A stretch of 64,000 nucleotides of DNA, from NCBI RefSeq assembly GCF_040838345.1, contig NZ_JBAKFF010000001.1:1550001-1614000 (forward strand), given 5' to 3'. Position numbers and translations under genes: made by a program. The notes below the pieces were generated by a model. That model saw only the letters and a list, made by a program, of their open reading frames with translations, ran no database searches and had not been told where the DNA came from. Of this stretch, positions 17,286 to 25,283 are shown piece by piece. Numbering within the stretch: position 1 is the stretch's first letter; each line of letters begins with the position of its first letter. The stretch is from Spiribacter sp. 1M189. GTDB lineage: Bacteria > Pseudomonadota > Gammaproteobacteria > Nitrococcales > Nitrococcaceae.

Positions 17286-18884
17286 ATGCTCAATACCACA
17301 ATGGGCACCCGGGGCATGATGACCGCTCCCCATCACATGGCGGCCGAGGCTGGCCGTGATGTGCTCCGCGAGAACGGGACAGCCACTGAAGCGATGGTAG
17401 CGGCAGCAGCGGTCATCGCCGTCGTCTATCCGCATATGAATGCGATTGGCGGCGACGGTTTCTGGCTGATCAGTCGACCCGGGGAGGCGCCGATTGGTGT
17501 TGATGCCTGTGGCCCGGCCGCCCGATTGGCTACCAGAGACTACTACGGCGAGCGCGGTTTGGCGGCCATTCCGACTCGGGGACCACAGGCCGCACTGACG
17601 GTGCCCGGTACGGTGGGAGGTTGGCAGACGGCACTATCGCATGCGACCAACGGCGGAGGCGGAGGCAGACTACCGCTATCCCGACTGCTCGAGCCCGCCG
17701 CAGCACTAGCGCGTGACGGCGTGCCAATCACCGCTGGTCAAGCGCTGGTTACGCGAGAAAAGCTCAACGAGCTCCATGATTTACCAGGGTTCGCGGAAAC
17801 GTTTCTCGATGCCTATGGCCGGCCACTCGAATGCGGAGCACGGCTTCGTCAGCCAGCGCTGGCCGATACGCTCGAGCAACTGAGCCGTGTGGGGCTGGAT
17901 GACTTCTACCGCGGAGATGTTGCCCGCAGCATAGCCGCTGATCTCGACACGCTTGGCAGCCCGCTCCGGCTGGACGACCTCTTGGAGTACAGACCACTTA
18001 CGGTCGAACCACTGAGCCTTCGCGTCGGCAAAGCCCGCCTCTACAACATGCCTCCGCCCACTCAGGGACTCGCCTCGCTGCTGATACTTGGGATTCATCA
18101 AAGAGTGCCTGTCCCAAACATGGGCCCATTTGGACATATCCACGCGCTCGTCGAGTCGACCAAAAAGGCCTTCCAGGTTCGGGACAGGCACGTTGCGGAC
18201 CCACGCTGGATGACCGTAAACCCGCAGGATTTCCTTTGCGGTCAGTGGCTGGAAACAGCTGCCAGTGAGATCGATATGACCCGGGCAGCGCCCTGGCCCT
18301 ACCCAGGAGCTGCCGGCGATACGGTCTGGATGGGCGCCGTCGACTCGCAGGGCCAAGCGGTGAGCTTTATTCAGTCGATCTACTGGGAATACGGAGCGGG
18401 GGTCGTACTACCGGCGACCGGAGTCCTGATGCAGAACCGCGGGATCAGCTTCGGTCTGGATGCACAGAATCTTCAGGCCCTTGAGCCCGGTCGGCGTCCC
18501 TTTCACACCCTAAACCCGGCGATGGCCCGCTTCGATGACGGGCGCGATATGGTTTACGGGACTATGGGCGGTGAGGGACAGCCACAGACACAAGCTGCAA
18601 TCTTCACCCGTTACGCCAATGACATGATGCCTCTTCAAAAAGCGATCAGTGCGCCGCGATGGTTGCTCGGTCGCACCTGGGGAAGTTCGAGTACAAACCT
18701 GAAGCTCGAGTCTCGATTCCCTTCAAGCCTTTCGGAGCAACTCCATGAGGCAGGGCATGCCGTTGAGATGGTTGGGAATTTCGACAGCATGATGGGACAT
18801 GCCGGCGCGATAGTGCGTCATCCCGACGGATTGCTCGAAGGTGCCAGCGACCCGCGTAGTGATGGAGCCGTCGCCGCGAGCTGA
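17286..18884 (+). CDS. gamma-glutamyltransferase family protein
   Basis: This 532-residue Ntn-hydrolase-type protein has GGT landmarks: AIGGDGFWLI (about 54-63), PGTVGGWQTAL, DTVWMGAVDSQGQAVSFIQSI (about 345-365, where Thr of DTV is the likely autoprocessing nucleophile) and MGGEGQPQTQAA. No signal peptide is seen, unlike E. coli GGT, so it may be cytoplasmic and act on another gamma-glutamyl or related amide. Two dispersed 11-mers fall inside it: one antisense (18105, read VPVP) and one sense (18181, read DRH). It starts 5 bases after the hydrolase stop, suggesting one operon. Confidence 0.87.
   Translation: MLNTTMGTRGMMTAPHHMAAEAGRDVLRENGTATEAMVAAAAVIAVVYPHMNAIGGDGFWLISRPGEAPIGVDACGPAARLATRDYYGERGLAAIPTRGPQAALTVPGTVGGWQTALSHATNGGGGGRLPLSRLLEPAAALARDGVPITAGQALVTREKLNELHDLPGFAETFLDAYGRPLECGARLRQPALADTLEQLSRVGLDDFYRGDVARSIAADLDTLGSPLRLDDLLEYRPLTVEPLSLRVGKARLYNMPPPTQGLASLLILGIHQRVPVPNMGPFGHIHALVESTKKAFQVRDRHVADPRWMTVNPQDFLCGQWLETAASEIDMTRAAPWPYPGAAGDTVWMGAVDSQGQAVSFIQSIYWEYGAGVVLPATGVLMQNRGISFGLDAQNLQALEPGRRPFHTLNPAMARFDDGRDMVYGTMGGEGQPQTQAAIFTRYANDMMPLQKAISAPRWLLGRTWGSSSTNLKLESRFPSSLSEQLHEAGHAVEMVGNFDSMMGHAGAIVRHPDGLLEGASDPRSDGAVAAS
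18105..18115 (-). repeat. dispersed 11-mer GGGACAGGCAC
   Basis: Exact copy on the minus strand inside the gamma-glutamyltransferase gene (antisense), encoding VPVP in RVPVPNMGPF. Confidence 0.8.
18181..18191 (+). repeat. dispersed 11-mer GGGACAGGCAC
   Basis: Exact copy, sense, in the gamma-glutamyltransferase gene, encoding DRH in VRDRHVADP. It lies 65 bases after an oppositely oriented copy. Confidence 0.8.
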
Positions 18885-18891
18885 GGCACAA

Positions 18892-19710
18892 TCAACGCTG
18901 GCAACGCGGACAATAGACGGTCGAGCGCTGGGCGAGGCGGATTTCTTTCAAGCGCCGCCCGCAGTAACCGCATGGCTGGCCTCCTCGTCCATAGGCGTGG
19001 AGGGTTTGCTGGAAGTATCCGGGGACACCATCGGCACCGCTGAAATCTCGCAAAGTTGTGCCGCCCGCCTCGATCGCCTCCTCCAGAACTGCACGAATGC
19101 AGCCGACCAGATGGTCATAGCGCTGGCGGGCAATGCGCCCTGCGGGGCGCGTTGGATGGATACCGGAACGATAGAGCGCCTCAGTCGCATAGATATTCCC
19201 GACACCAACTACGACGTGGCTGTCCATTACCAGGTTTTTTACGGCAACACGGCGCCCCGCGGCTATGCGGTGGAGATATTCACCCTTGAATTCGCCACCA
19301 AGCGGTTCCGGGCCAAGCCGGGATAGCAGCGGATGCTGCTCCGGCGGATCTTCGGTGATATGGAGACTCCCAAAGCGGCGCGGATCGTTAAAGCGGAGTA
19401 GCTCGCCACTGTCGAGCTCGAAGTCGACATGGTCATGGGACTTTAGTGCCTGTCCCGGTCTGACCACACGCATATGTCCGGACATGCCCAGATGCATGAG
19501 GATCGTGGTACCTGCTTCGAGCCGAAACAACAGATACTTACCCCGCCGATCGAGGGAGTGGATGCGGGCACCGGCGACGCGAGGGGGGTCAGTCACCGGG
19601 ACATGCCAACGCAGCCTGGGTTCTCGCACCCTCAAGCACAGTAATCGATGGCCCACGCAATGGGGTTCCAGGCCCCGGCGCGTCGTCTCTACCTCTGGCA
19701 ACTCGGGCAT
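18892..19710 (-). CDS. mutM: formamidopyrimidine-DNA glycosylase
   Basis: MutM/Fpg removes oxidised purines such as 8-oxoguanine and nicks the site by beta/delta elimination. The 272-residue protein has the obligatory N-terminus PELPEVE (catalytic Pro and Glu after Met removal), a conserved Lys in RRGKYLLF (about 58), DPRRFG, NIYATEALY and a C-terminal zinc finger CGYC...CPRC. A copy of the dispersed 11-mer (19446) encodes PGQAL just before the conserved HDHVD. Compared with the E. coli protein as I remember it, this causes no length change. Confidence 0.96.
   Translation of the reverse strand: MPELPEVETTRRGLEPHCVGHRLLCLRVREPRLRWHVPVTDPPRVAGARIHSLDRRGKYLLFRLEAGTTILMHLGMSGHMRVVRPGQALKSHDHVDFELDSGELLRFNDPRRFGSLHITEDPPEQHPLLSRLGPEPLGGEFKGEYLHRIAAGRRVAVKNLVMDSHVVVGVGNIYATEALYRSGIHPTRPAGRIARQRYDHLVGCIRAVLEEAIEAGGTTLRDFSGADGVPGYFQQTLHAYGRGGQPCGYCGRRLKEIRLAQRSTVYCPRCQR
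19446..19456 (-). repeat. dispersed 11-mer GGGACAGGCAC
   Basis: Exact copy, sense to mutM, encoding GQA in RPGQALKSHD. Confidence 0.8.
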
Positions 19711-19737
19711 GCAATCGGTTTTCCGGATGTCGCTTAC

Positions 19738-19764
19738 AAAAAAGCCCGCTAGGGAGCGGGCTTT
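19738..19764 (-). terminator. intrinsic terminator of rpmB-rpmG
   Basis: Arms AAAGCCCGCT (19741-19750) and AGCGGGCTTT (19755-19764) form a 10-bp stem with a 4-base loop. On the minus strand it is followed by six T residues, 24 bases after the rpmG stop. Confidence 0.88.
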
Positions 19765-19787
19765 CGCGCTGAGATGGTAGCCAAGGC

Positions 19788-19943
19788 CTACTTGATCTTG
19801 GCTTCCTTGTAGATCACATGCTTACGCACCACCGGATCATACTTGCGGAACTCAAGCTTGTGGGGGGTGTTACGCCGGTTTTTGTCCGTCGTGTAGAAAT
19901 GCCCCGTGCCAGCTGAAGAGACGAGCTTAATCTTGTCGCGCAT
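19788..19943 (-). CDS. rpmG: 50S ribosomal protein L33
   Basis: Minus-strand translation from the ATG at 19943 gives 51 residues beginning [19 protein letters not shown], then [20 protein letters not shown] and ending KEAKIK. This is the full, Cys-free (C-) form of L33 as in most Gammaproteobacteria. It follows rpmB by 8 bases and ends at a strong intrinsic terminator, the usual rpmB-rpmG operon. Confidence 0.96.
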   Translation of the reverse strand: MRDKIKLVSSAGTGHFYTTDKNRRNTPHKLEFRKYDPVVRKHVIYKEAKIK

Positions 19944-19951
19944 GGTTTACC

Positions 19952-20188
19952 TCAGACCTTCTCGCCACGGTTACGCAGATCCGAAATAACCTGCTCTATA
20001 CCGACCTTATCGATAATCCGCATGCCCTTGCTGGAGACACGCAGCCGGACCCAACGGCTCTCGCTGTCCAGCCAAAAGCGATGGTAGCGCAAGTTCGGCA
20101 GAAAGCGCCGACGCGTCTTATTGTTGGCGTGAGAGACGTTGTTTCCGGTCATCGGACGCTTACCGGTGACCTGACATACCTTGGCCAT
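19952..20188 (-). CDS. rpmB: 50S ribosomal protein L28
   Basis: This 78-residue basic protein begins [20 protein letters not shown], with [14 protein letters not shown] and [13 protein letters not shown], matching L28 of the large subunit end to end. It is first in the rpmB-rpmG operon, with a good sigma70-type promoter 61-89 bases upstream and a GGGAGG ribosome site. Confidence 0.97.
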   Translation of the reverse strand: MAKVCQVTGKRPMTGNNVSHANNKTRRRFLPNLRYHRFWLDSESRWVRLRVSSKGMRIIDKVGIEQVISDLRNRGEKV

Positions 20189-20248
20189 TGGGGCCTCCCG
20201 AAATTCATGTCCGAACGTGCGCGCCTAACCGCGCTCGGTGAACCGAGC

Positions 20249-20277
20249 TTTATACCAGTCCCGCCCAGAGGCTGCAA
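20249..20277 (-). promoter_or_regulatory. sigma70-type promoter for rpmB-rpmG
   Basis: On the minus strand, TTGCAG (20272-20277) and TATAAA (20249-20254) are spaced by exactly 17 bases upstream of rpmB, close to consensus. Confidence 0.7.
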
Positions 20278-20341
20278 TCCTCCTACGGCTGCTCATTGAA
20301 TTCACTGCCAGTAGCCTCCATATCTTCAAGCGTGGCGGATT

Positions 20342-20352
20342 AGGACAGGCAC
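20342..20352 (+). repeat. 11-mer variant AGGACAGGCAC just before cbpA
   Basis: One mismatch from the dispersed word. It sits 10 bases upstream of the cbpA ATG, immediately before its GAGGGG ribosome site. Confidence 0.6.
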
Positions 20353-20361
20353 CGAGGGGAT

Positions 20362-21321
20362 ATGGAGTTCCAGGACTACTACAAGACGCTCGGCGTAAAC
20401 CGCGAGGCGTCCAAAGACGAGATCAAAAAGGCGTATCGTCGCCTTGCGCGCAAATATCATCCGGACGTGAGCCAGGAGCCAGACGCCGAGACAAAGTTCA
20501 AGCAGGTCGCCGAAGCTTATGAGGTCCTCAAGGACCCGGATAAGCGCAAGATGTATGACGAGCTCGGTGAGAACTGGCAATCGGGCCAGGACTTCCGGCC
20601 ACCGCCGGGTTGGGAACAACAGACCGGCACACGCGGTGGTGCAAGCTACAGCGCCGGCTTTGGTGATTTCAGCGACTTCTTCGAGAACCTGTTTGGCGGA
20701 GGCCTGGGAGGCGGGTTCGGCTCAAGTGGTTTTGGAAAAGGCCCTGACGGGGACAGGCACACAGCCGGTCATGCAAGGGATTTCCGCGCTCCGGATACCA
20801 CTGCGAAGCTGCAGATCGACCTTGAAGACGCTTATGCCGGCGCCACCAAGTCGGTGGATATCAGTGCTGGCGGAGAGTCTCCCAAGCGCCTTCGCGTGAA
20901 GATCCCCGAGGGCGTCACGAACGGACAACAGATTCGACTCAAGGGTCAGGGTACGCGCTCACCCATGAGTAGCGAGCCGGGTGACCTCCTCCTTGAGATT
21001 CATATCCGCCCCCATGACCGCTTCCATCTTCGCGGCAAGGATATCCACGTCGATGTGCCGGTTGCGCCGTGGGAGGCCGCGCTGGGAGGAACGATCCCGG
21101 CCCCAACGCTGGGCGGGACGGTCGAGCTTAAAATCCCGCGAGGCAGCCAGACTGGCACACGGCTGCGCTTGAAAGGACGGGGGCTTCCCGGTCGAAACAG
21201 AGGAAATCAATATGTTTCTCTGAAGATCGTCAACCCGCCGCTCGACAGCCAGCAGTCGGAAGACTTCTTCAAGTCGATGGCAGAGGCCTTTGACTTCGAT
21301 CCACGTGCTTCGACGAGCTGA
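20362..21321 (+). CDS. cbpA: curved-DNA-binding DnaJ-family co-chaperone
   Basis: The 319-residue protein has an N-terminal J domain (residues 1-70, HPD at 33-35), a Gly/Phe-rich linker ([17 protein letters not shown]) and a DnaJ C-terminal substrate domain without the DnaJ zinc centre. This is the layout of CbpA, which partners DnaK and binds curved DNA. The linker contains one copy of the dispersed 11-mer (20750, read GDRH). The last 53 bases overlap the convergent RAYT transposase gene. No cbpM follows. Confidence 0.88.
   Translation: MEFQDYYKTLGVNREASKDEIKKAYRRLARKYHPDVSQEPDAETKFKQVAEAYEVLKDPDKRKMYDELGENWQSGQDFRPPPGWEQQTGTRGGASYSAGFGDFSDFFENLFGGGLGGGFGSSGFGKGPDGDRHTAGHARDFRAPDTTAKLQIDLEDAYAGATKSVDISAGGESPKRLRVKIPEGVTNGQQIRLKGQGTRSPMSSEPGDLLLEIHIRPHDRFHLRGKDIHVDVPVAPWEAALGGTIPAPTLGGTVELKIPRGSQTGTRLRLKGRGLPGRNRGNQYVSLKIVNPPLDSQQSEDFFKSMAEAFDFDPRASTS
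20750..20760 (+). repeat. dispersed 11-mer GGGACAGGCAC
   Basis: Exact copy, sense, in the flexible Gly-rich linker of cbpA, read as DRH in PDGDRHTAG. Confidence 0.85.
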
Positions 21322-22330
21322 AACGAAGGCGTTCGCCGGCGCATCTGAAAAGCGCGGCGGCAAGCCGACGACCCCTAAAGTAGTGGCGGCCGAGAGAGAC
21401 CGCCCATGATCGTAGACTATCGGGGTCACCCAGTACGGCCAGGCCATGCCCTCCGCCAGCGGCGACGAAATCTCCGAACATCTCAGAGCTAAGCCCCAAT
21501 CGGCTCAGAACCGGCGGGATACCATCCGGCATCGCTGCGCCTTTGCCGGCGGCGACGGCCCGAGCGCTCCAATCGATGAGCTCGAGGTATTCGAGCAAGG
21601 TCAATGGAGGCGATGCTCCAGGGCCGTCGCTCTCTTCCGCTCCACCTGCGGGGAGCGCCATTAATTTGGGGCCTGTTCCAGGAAACGGTCGACCGGCCGC
21701 ATGGGCAAATCGCTGGGCTACAGAGGCGTACTCCGCATCTTCAGGACGTTCGACGATGCCGGCTCTTAGAGGGTTCAGATCCACGTAGGTCATGGCAGTC
21801 ATCAAAGCCCCTTCGTCCAGCAACGCCTGACAGCGGTAGCGGCCCTGCCAGAAATGGCCATTCACCTCGTCCTCCCGGTTCGCCCGACGGGCGATCGGTT
21901 CGTTGATACAGCGCATAAACCAGGAGAGGCTCATGAGACGGGAACGGTACATCGCCACGACGAGCGACATCGACGGATGCGACGCCATCCGATGGCCGGA
22001 CTGCACAACCTCATGCATCCAAGCCGGCCCTTTGAAAAGCATGAGCCAGCGCCTCAAGACTTCATGCGGCGTCCACGATCTCGCGGTCTGTTCATCGATC
22101 CGTACGACCAAGTGATAGTGATTGGACATCACAGCATAGGCACAGACGTCGACGGCAAAGATCTGAACGAGTCGTTCTAACCTCTGACATATCCACCGAC
22201 GCCTATGCGAGTAATCCTTGCCCGTCAGCGGATCATGGCCACATAAAAACTCGCGTCTTACGCATCGCGATACGAGGTGATAGTAAGGCGTTGCCTTGAG
22301 CGAGATCTGATTGCGACGAGGTTGCCCCAT
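21269..22330 (-). CDS. REP-associated tyrosine transposase (RAYT, Y1_Tnp family)
   Basis: This 353-residue protein has the IS200-type HUH nuclease core found in RAYTs. Features are [18 protein letters not shown] at the start, the HUH motif NHYHLVV (His71/His73), [13 protein letters not shown] and the catalytic-Tyr segment [11 protein letters not shown] (Tyr182). A long C-terminal extension follows. RAYTs usually mobilise short REP palindromes rather than themselves. I start at the ATG at 22330, where family proteins begin ([10 protein letters not shown]); longer in-frame starts reach 22402. The last 17 residues are encoded opposite the end of cbpA, so the original 3' end may be altered. The frame is otherwise intact, so it may be active. 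A REP-like palindrome lies just upstream. Confidence 0.85.
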   Translation of the reverse strand: MGQPRRNQISLKATPYYHLVSRCVRREFLCGHDPLTGKDYSHRRRWICQRLERLVQIFAVDVCAYAVMSNHYHLVVRIDEQTARSWTPHEVLRRWLMLFKGPAWMHEVVQSGHRMASHPSMSLVVAMYRSRLMSLSWFMRCINEPIARRANREDEVNGHFWQGRYRCQALLDEGALMTAMTYVDLNPLRAGIVERPEDAEYASVAQRFAHAAGRPFPGTGPKLMALPAGGAEESDGPGASPPLTLLEYLELIDWSARAVAAGKGAAMPDGIPPVLSRLGLSSEMFGDFVAAGGGHGLAVLGDPDSLRSWAVSLGRHYFRGRRLAAALFRCAGERLRFSSSKHVDRSQRPLPST

Positions 22331-22390
22331 CCCTGGATAACCTTCTGACTTCAGTCCAAACAGTGGAAACAATTTCGGCATTGATGTGAC

Positions 22391-22443
22391 AGCCGCCGGC
22401 ATCCCGGCGTGGCATCCATTCCTTTACCGGCTTGCCGGCGGCT
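22391..22443. repeat. REP-like inverted repeat beside the RAYT gene
   Basis: Perfect 11-bp arms AGCCGCCGGCA (22391-22401) and TGCCGGCGGCT (22433-22443) flank a 31-base loop that contains further CCGG-rich palindromic bits. It is 60 bases from the transposase start, where RAYTs typically have REP elements. Confidence 0.6.
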
Positions 22444-22814
22444 GGCCACAAGCTTAGTCTCGGAAAAGTGCTCCCGGATTTCCAGTATCCACGGGCCGTA
22501 ACCGATGGGCGGTAGGCGTCTCAGGACGAACGGCTGCTCAACAGGGGGTTCTGCTGGCTCGACTACCCCATTGACTCGATTTGAATATCGGGCCGATCAC
22601 AAGCCAAACGGGACCCGTCGGGCGAAAGAGGCGACCAGCCGCCAGCCCAAGCGATTTTTCAGCGTCCCTGCTGCCGTATCCGACGGGCCAGCGACTGGTC
22701 TGGGACAAAGTATCTACAACCGTGGCGACGAAAACTATCCCCCATATGTGGGGTATGGATGATGCTTGTCGCTCTGCGGCAAACGCCTTAACCTCTCATC
22801 TCGGGCGAGATTAA

Positions 22815-22825
22815 GGGACAGGCAC
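22815..22825 (+). repeat. dispersed 11-mer GGGACAGGCAC
   Basis: Exact copy in the RAYT-pcm spacer, 88 bases before the pcm start. Confidence 0.85.
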
Positions 22826-22913
22826 TCGTGCGGGGATGCGTTCGGTACACGAGAGTGCGTACCGCCCGTAGGCCAAACCGGCCATTGAGATGGCCATCAT
22901 AGAGCGGACCTCC

Positions 22914-23576
22914 ATGACTGACGTGAATCTGGCTGATGCAAGGGAAAACATGATCGAGCAGCAGTTGAGGACCTGGGAGGTCTTGAACGGCCGCGTCCTC
23001 GATGCACTGGAGAAGCTGCCACGGGAAGCCTTCACGCCGCCCCAGTACGCCAACCTTGCGTACGCAGACATGCAGGTTCCGCTGGGGCATGGGGAGGTAA
23101 TGCTCGAACCGAAGGTTGAGGGTCGGCTACTGCAAGCGCTGGACCCACAGCCCAACGAGCGTGTCCTCGAGGTCGGCACCGGCTCTGGCTATCTCACGTG
23201 TTGCCTTGCCCGCCTCGCATCCCACGTCACGAGTGTCGACATCTACCCCGACTTCACAGCGCGTGCCGAGGATTCCATTCGCCATGCGGGGGTACGGAAC
23301 ATCCGTTTGGAAGTGGGCGATGCAGCGCTGGGCTGGGATGATGGTCGACGCTATGACGTCATCGCCGTTACCGGCTCTCTGCCCCAGCTGCACCAGGGGT
23401 TCCATCGCAGCCTAGCCGAAGGCGGGCGACTGTTCCTCATTCTGGGACAGCCACCGATCATGGAGGCGGTTCTCATCACTCGAGTTGGCGAGGATCAGTG
23501 GTCGAGCGAGAGCCTGTTCGACACCACCGCGCCACCACTTTTAGGCTCGCCGGTCACTCGGGAATTCTCTCTCTAA
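22914..23576 (+). CDS. pcm: protein-L-isoaspartate O-methyltransferase
   Basis: Pcm methylates isoaspartyl residues in damaged proteins using S-adenosylmethionine. The 220-residue product has MIEQQLRTWEV, the SAM-binding motif VLEVGTGSGYLT (about 85-96) and the late GQPPIMEAVLITR. The active-site region, usually P-X-T/S, appears as YADMQVPLGHGEVML, so it belongs to the shorter PIMT-like branch found beside tolC, and activity on isoaspartate is not certain. The start at 22914 follows an AGCGGA site. The gene order pcm-rhodanese-tolC recurs in related bacteria. Confidence 0.82.
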   Translation: MTDVNLADARENMIEQQLRTWEVLNGRVLDALEKLPREAFTPPQYANLAYADMQVPLGHGEVMLEPKVEGRLLQALDPQPNERVLEVGTGSGYLTCCLARLASHVTSVDIYPDFTARAEDSIRHAGVRNIRLEVGDAALGWDDGRRYDVIAVTGSLPQLHQGFHRSLAEGGRLFLILGQPPIMEAVLITRVGEDQWSSESLFDTTAPPLLGSPVTREFSL

Positions 23577-23600
23577 GACAGCGAGGGCCGCATTCTGCAC

Positions 23601-23924
23601 ATGCAGAGCTTGACGCCACGGGAACTCCATCAAAAGATCAGATCGGGACAGGCACAAATCACAGTCCTCGATGTAAGGGAGCCATGGGAGACTCGAATTG
23701 CTCGGCTCGAAGGGTGCGTCTTTGCGCCCTTGAGCACCTTTGGCACCGAGATCGTTGATGATCTGCCCGACGACAGAGATGTCGTTGTCCTCTGTCATCA
23801 TGGCGTTCGAAGTGCCATGGTGACCCAATGGCTTGAACAAAATGGCCGGGAACGGGTCTTTAATCTCAGTGGCGGGATCGATGAATGGTCCCGCACCATC
23901 GACCCGAGCCTGCCCAGGTACTGA
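23601..23924 (+). CDS. single-domain rhodanese (GlpE-like) sulfurtransferase
   Basis: This 107-residue cytoplasmic protein has the rhodanese core: VLDVREPWE (about 22-30), the active loop LCHHGVRSA (Cys near 65) and NLSGGIDEWS. It probably transfers sulfane sulfur from thiosulfate or a persulfide to an acceptor thiol. It lies between pcm and the tolC-like gene with short gaps, in an apparent operon. An exact copy of the dispersed 11-mer (23645) encodes SGQAQ just before the first core strand. Confidence 0.88.
   Translation: MQSLTPRELHQKIRSGQAQITVLDVREPWETRIARLEGCVFAPLSTFGTEIVDDLPDDRDVVVLCHHGVRSAMVTQWLEQNGRERVFNLSGGIDEWSRTIDPSLPRY
23645..23655 (+). repeat. dispersed 11-mer GGGACAGGCAC
   Basis: Exact copy, sense, in the rhodanese gene, preceded by GATC and read as GQA in IRSGQAQITV. 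Confidence 0.85.
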
Positions 23925-23939
23925 CGACAGGATTTGAAA

Positions 23940-25283
23940 ATGCCTCGCCCGCAAACAGTGATCATCGGCCTGGCGGTTTTTGCAATCGCGACATTAGTGT
24001 CTGTCCCCAACCAGAAGGCGTCGGCAGAGGACCTTCTGGACGTCTACGAGCGGGCGCTCACCAGTGATCCGCAGTTCCAGCAGGCCATTGCTGAACGCCA
24101 GGCCCTGGAAGAGTCGCTCCCGCAGGCAAGAGCCGGTCTGCGACCTGATGTCTCAGTAACTTCGTCATTCAATGTCAACGACGAAAACGGCGACCTGGCC
24201 GGTGGGCAAGCGGACGGTCAGTATCGGCAACTGACCTATGGAGTCTCGCTGTCGCAGCCCCTCTACCGGTATTCGCAGGCCAAGGCCGTTGACCGTGCAG
24301 ACGCGCAGGTAAGCCAAGCCCAGGCCCAATTCGCGTTCGCTGAACAGGCGCTTATCCTGAGGGTCGCGGAAAGATACTTTGATGTCCTGGACGCGAGGGA
24401 GGCGGTTGATGCCGCCGAAGCGAGTCTTGAGGCCATCGAACGCCAGCTCGAACAGGCGGAGCAGCGTTTTGAGGTGGGGGTCATCGCAAGGACAGACGTC
24501 GAGGAAGCCAGAGCGCGCGCGGACTTGGCCCGAGCTGAGCTGTTTCAGGCCAGGGATAACCTCCAGAATCGCCGGGAAGAGCTTCGGGAGCTGACCAATC
24601 AACCCCCTGGCGTACTCGAAGCCCTGGGAGCGGGCGTCTCACTGACGGCACCAGAGCCGTCCGACCTGGCTTCATGGAGAGAACAGGCACAGCAGGAAAA
24701 TCGACAGCTTGCTGCTGCACGCTTCGCGGCTGAAGCGGCCATGGAAGGCGTCGACGTGGAGCGTGGCGTGCGCCGTCCTACGGTTGATCTTGTCGCCGGA
24801 TATGACGGGCTCGAGCAGTATGGCCGTCAGGGCCGAGACACGAGCTCCGACCAGCTGAGCGCGGGCGTGCAGCTCAACCTACCGCTCTATCAAGGTGGCG
24901 GTATATCATCGAATATCCGCGAGGCGCAGTTCCGGTACACCGAGGCGCGAGAGGCATTGGAGGAAACTCGGCGGACAGTCACGCGCGACGCAGCGAATGC
25001 GTATCGCGGGGTTTTGACAGCACTGGAGCGCGTCCAGGCACTGGATCAGGCAAGGGTATCCACCCGATCCGCGCTCGAGGCGACCGAAGCCGGGTTTGAT
25101 GTCGGCACACGAACGATCGTCGACGTACTCAATGCTCAGCGTGAAGTTTTTAATGCAGAGCGTGATTACCAGCAGGCCCGAAACGCCTATCTTCTCAACA
25201 CGCTCAGACTTCAGCAGGCCGCCGGAACACTCTCGAAGGAGGATGTTGACCGCGTCAATGCACTGCTCGAAGAGGCGCCCTAA
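23940..25283 (+). CDS. tolC: TolC-family outer-membrane efflux protein
   Basis: The 447-residue product has an N-terminal signal peptide and the two long coiled-coil repeats of TolC, the trimeric outer-membrane duct used by tripartite efflux pumps and type I secretion. Family marks are DLLDVYERALTSDPQF at the mature N-terminus, LILRVAERYFDVLDARE, and the C-terminal VGTRTIVDVLNAQREVF. I chose the ATG at 23940 with an upstream CAGGA; a TTG six bases earlier is possible. It ends by overlapping the convergent waaA by 4 bases. A degenerate 11-mer (23997) lies in the signal-peptide region. Confidence 0.92.
   Translation: MPRPQTVIIGLAVFAIATLVSVPNQKASAEDLLDVYERALTSDPQFQQAIAERQALEESLPQARAGLRPDVSVTSSFNVNDENGDLAGGQADGQYRQLTYGVSLSQPLYRYSQAKAVDRADAQVSQAQAQFAFAEQALILRVAERYFDVLDAREAVDAAEASLEAIERQLEQAEQRFEVGVIARTDVEEARARADLARAELFQARDNLQNRREELRELTNQPPGVLEALGAGVSLTAPEPSDLASWREQAQQENRQLAAARFAAEAAMEGVDVERGVRRPTVDLVAGYDGLEQYGRQGRDTSSDQLSAGVQLNLPLYQGGGISSNIREAQFRYTEAREALEETRRTVTRDAANAYRGVLTALERVQALDQARVSTRSALEATEAGFDVGTRTIVDVLNAQREVFNAERDYQQARNAYLLNTLRLQQAAGTLSKEDVDRVNALLEEAP
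23997..24007 (-). repeat. 11-mer variant GGGACAGACAC
   Basis: One mismatch from the dispersed word, on the minus strand within the tolC signal-peptide coding region (LVSVPNQ). Confidence 0.45.

Larger units (their letters stand above)
22331..22913. other. 583-bp spacer between RAYT and pcm
   Basis: This is the only gene-free stretch over 300 bases. It holds a REP-like inverted repeat (22391-22443), one exact dispersed 11-mer (22815-22825) and an imperfect dyad CCCCCATATGTGGGG (about 22739-22753). Two short plus-strand open frames (22505 and 22581) show no recognisable protein. It may be remnant DNA brought in or rearranged with the transposase, and it probably carries the pcm promoter. Confidence 0.6.

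Noticed and set aside
17376-17386. GGGACAGCCAC near the start of the gamma-glutamyltransferase gene
   Set aside because: It encodes the conserved NGTATEA region (usually GGNAxDA), so it need not be an element copy.
18575-18585. GGGACAGCCAC inside the gamma-glutamyltransferase gene
   Set aside because: It encodes GQP of the conserved GGEGQPQ motif, so the match is explained by protein conservation.
22505-22814. Two short plus-strand open frames in the RAYT-pcm spacer
   Set aside because: They overlap each other in different frames, lack ribosome sites and resemble no known protein.
23444-23454. GGGACAGCCAC inside pcm
   Set aside because: It encodes part of the family motif GxPPxMEA; a chance match is likely.
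24681-24690. GAACAGGCAC in tolC
   Set aside because: Encodes EQAQ in a coiled coil, where Gln/Ala are expected; only a partial match.
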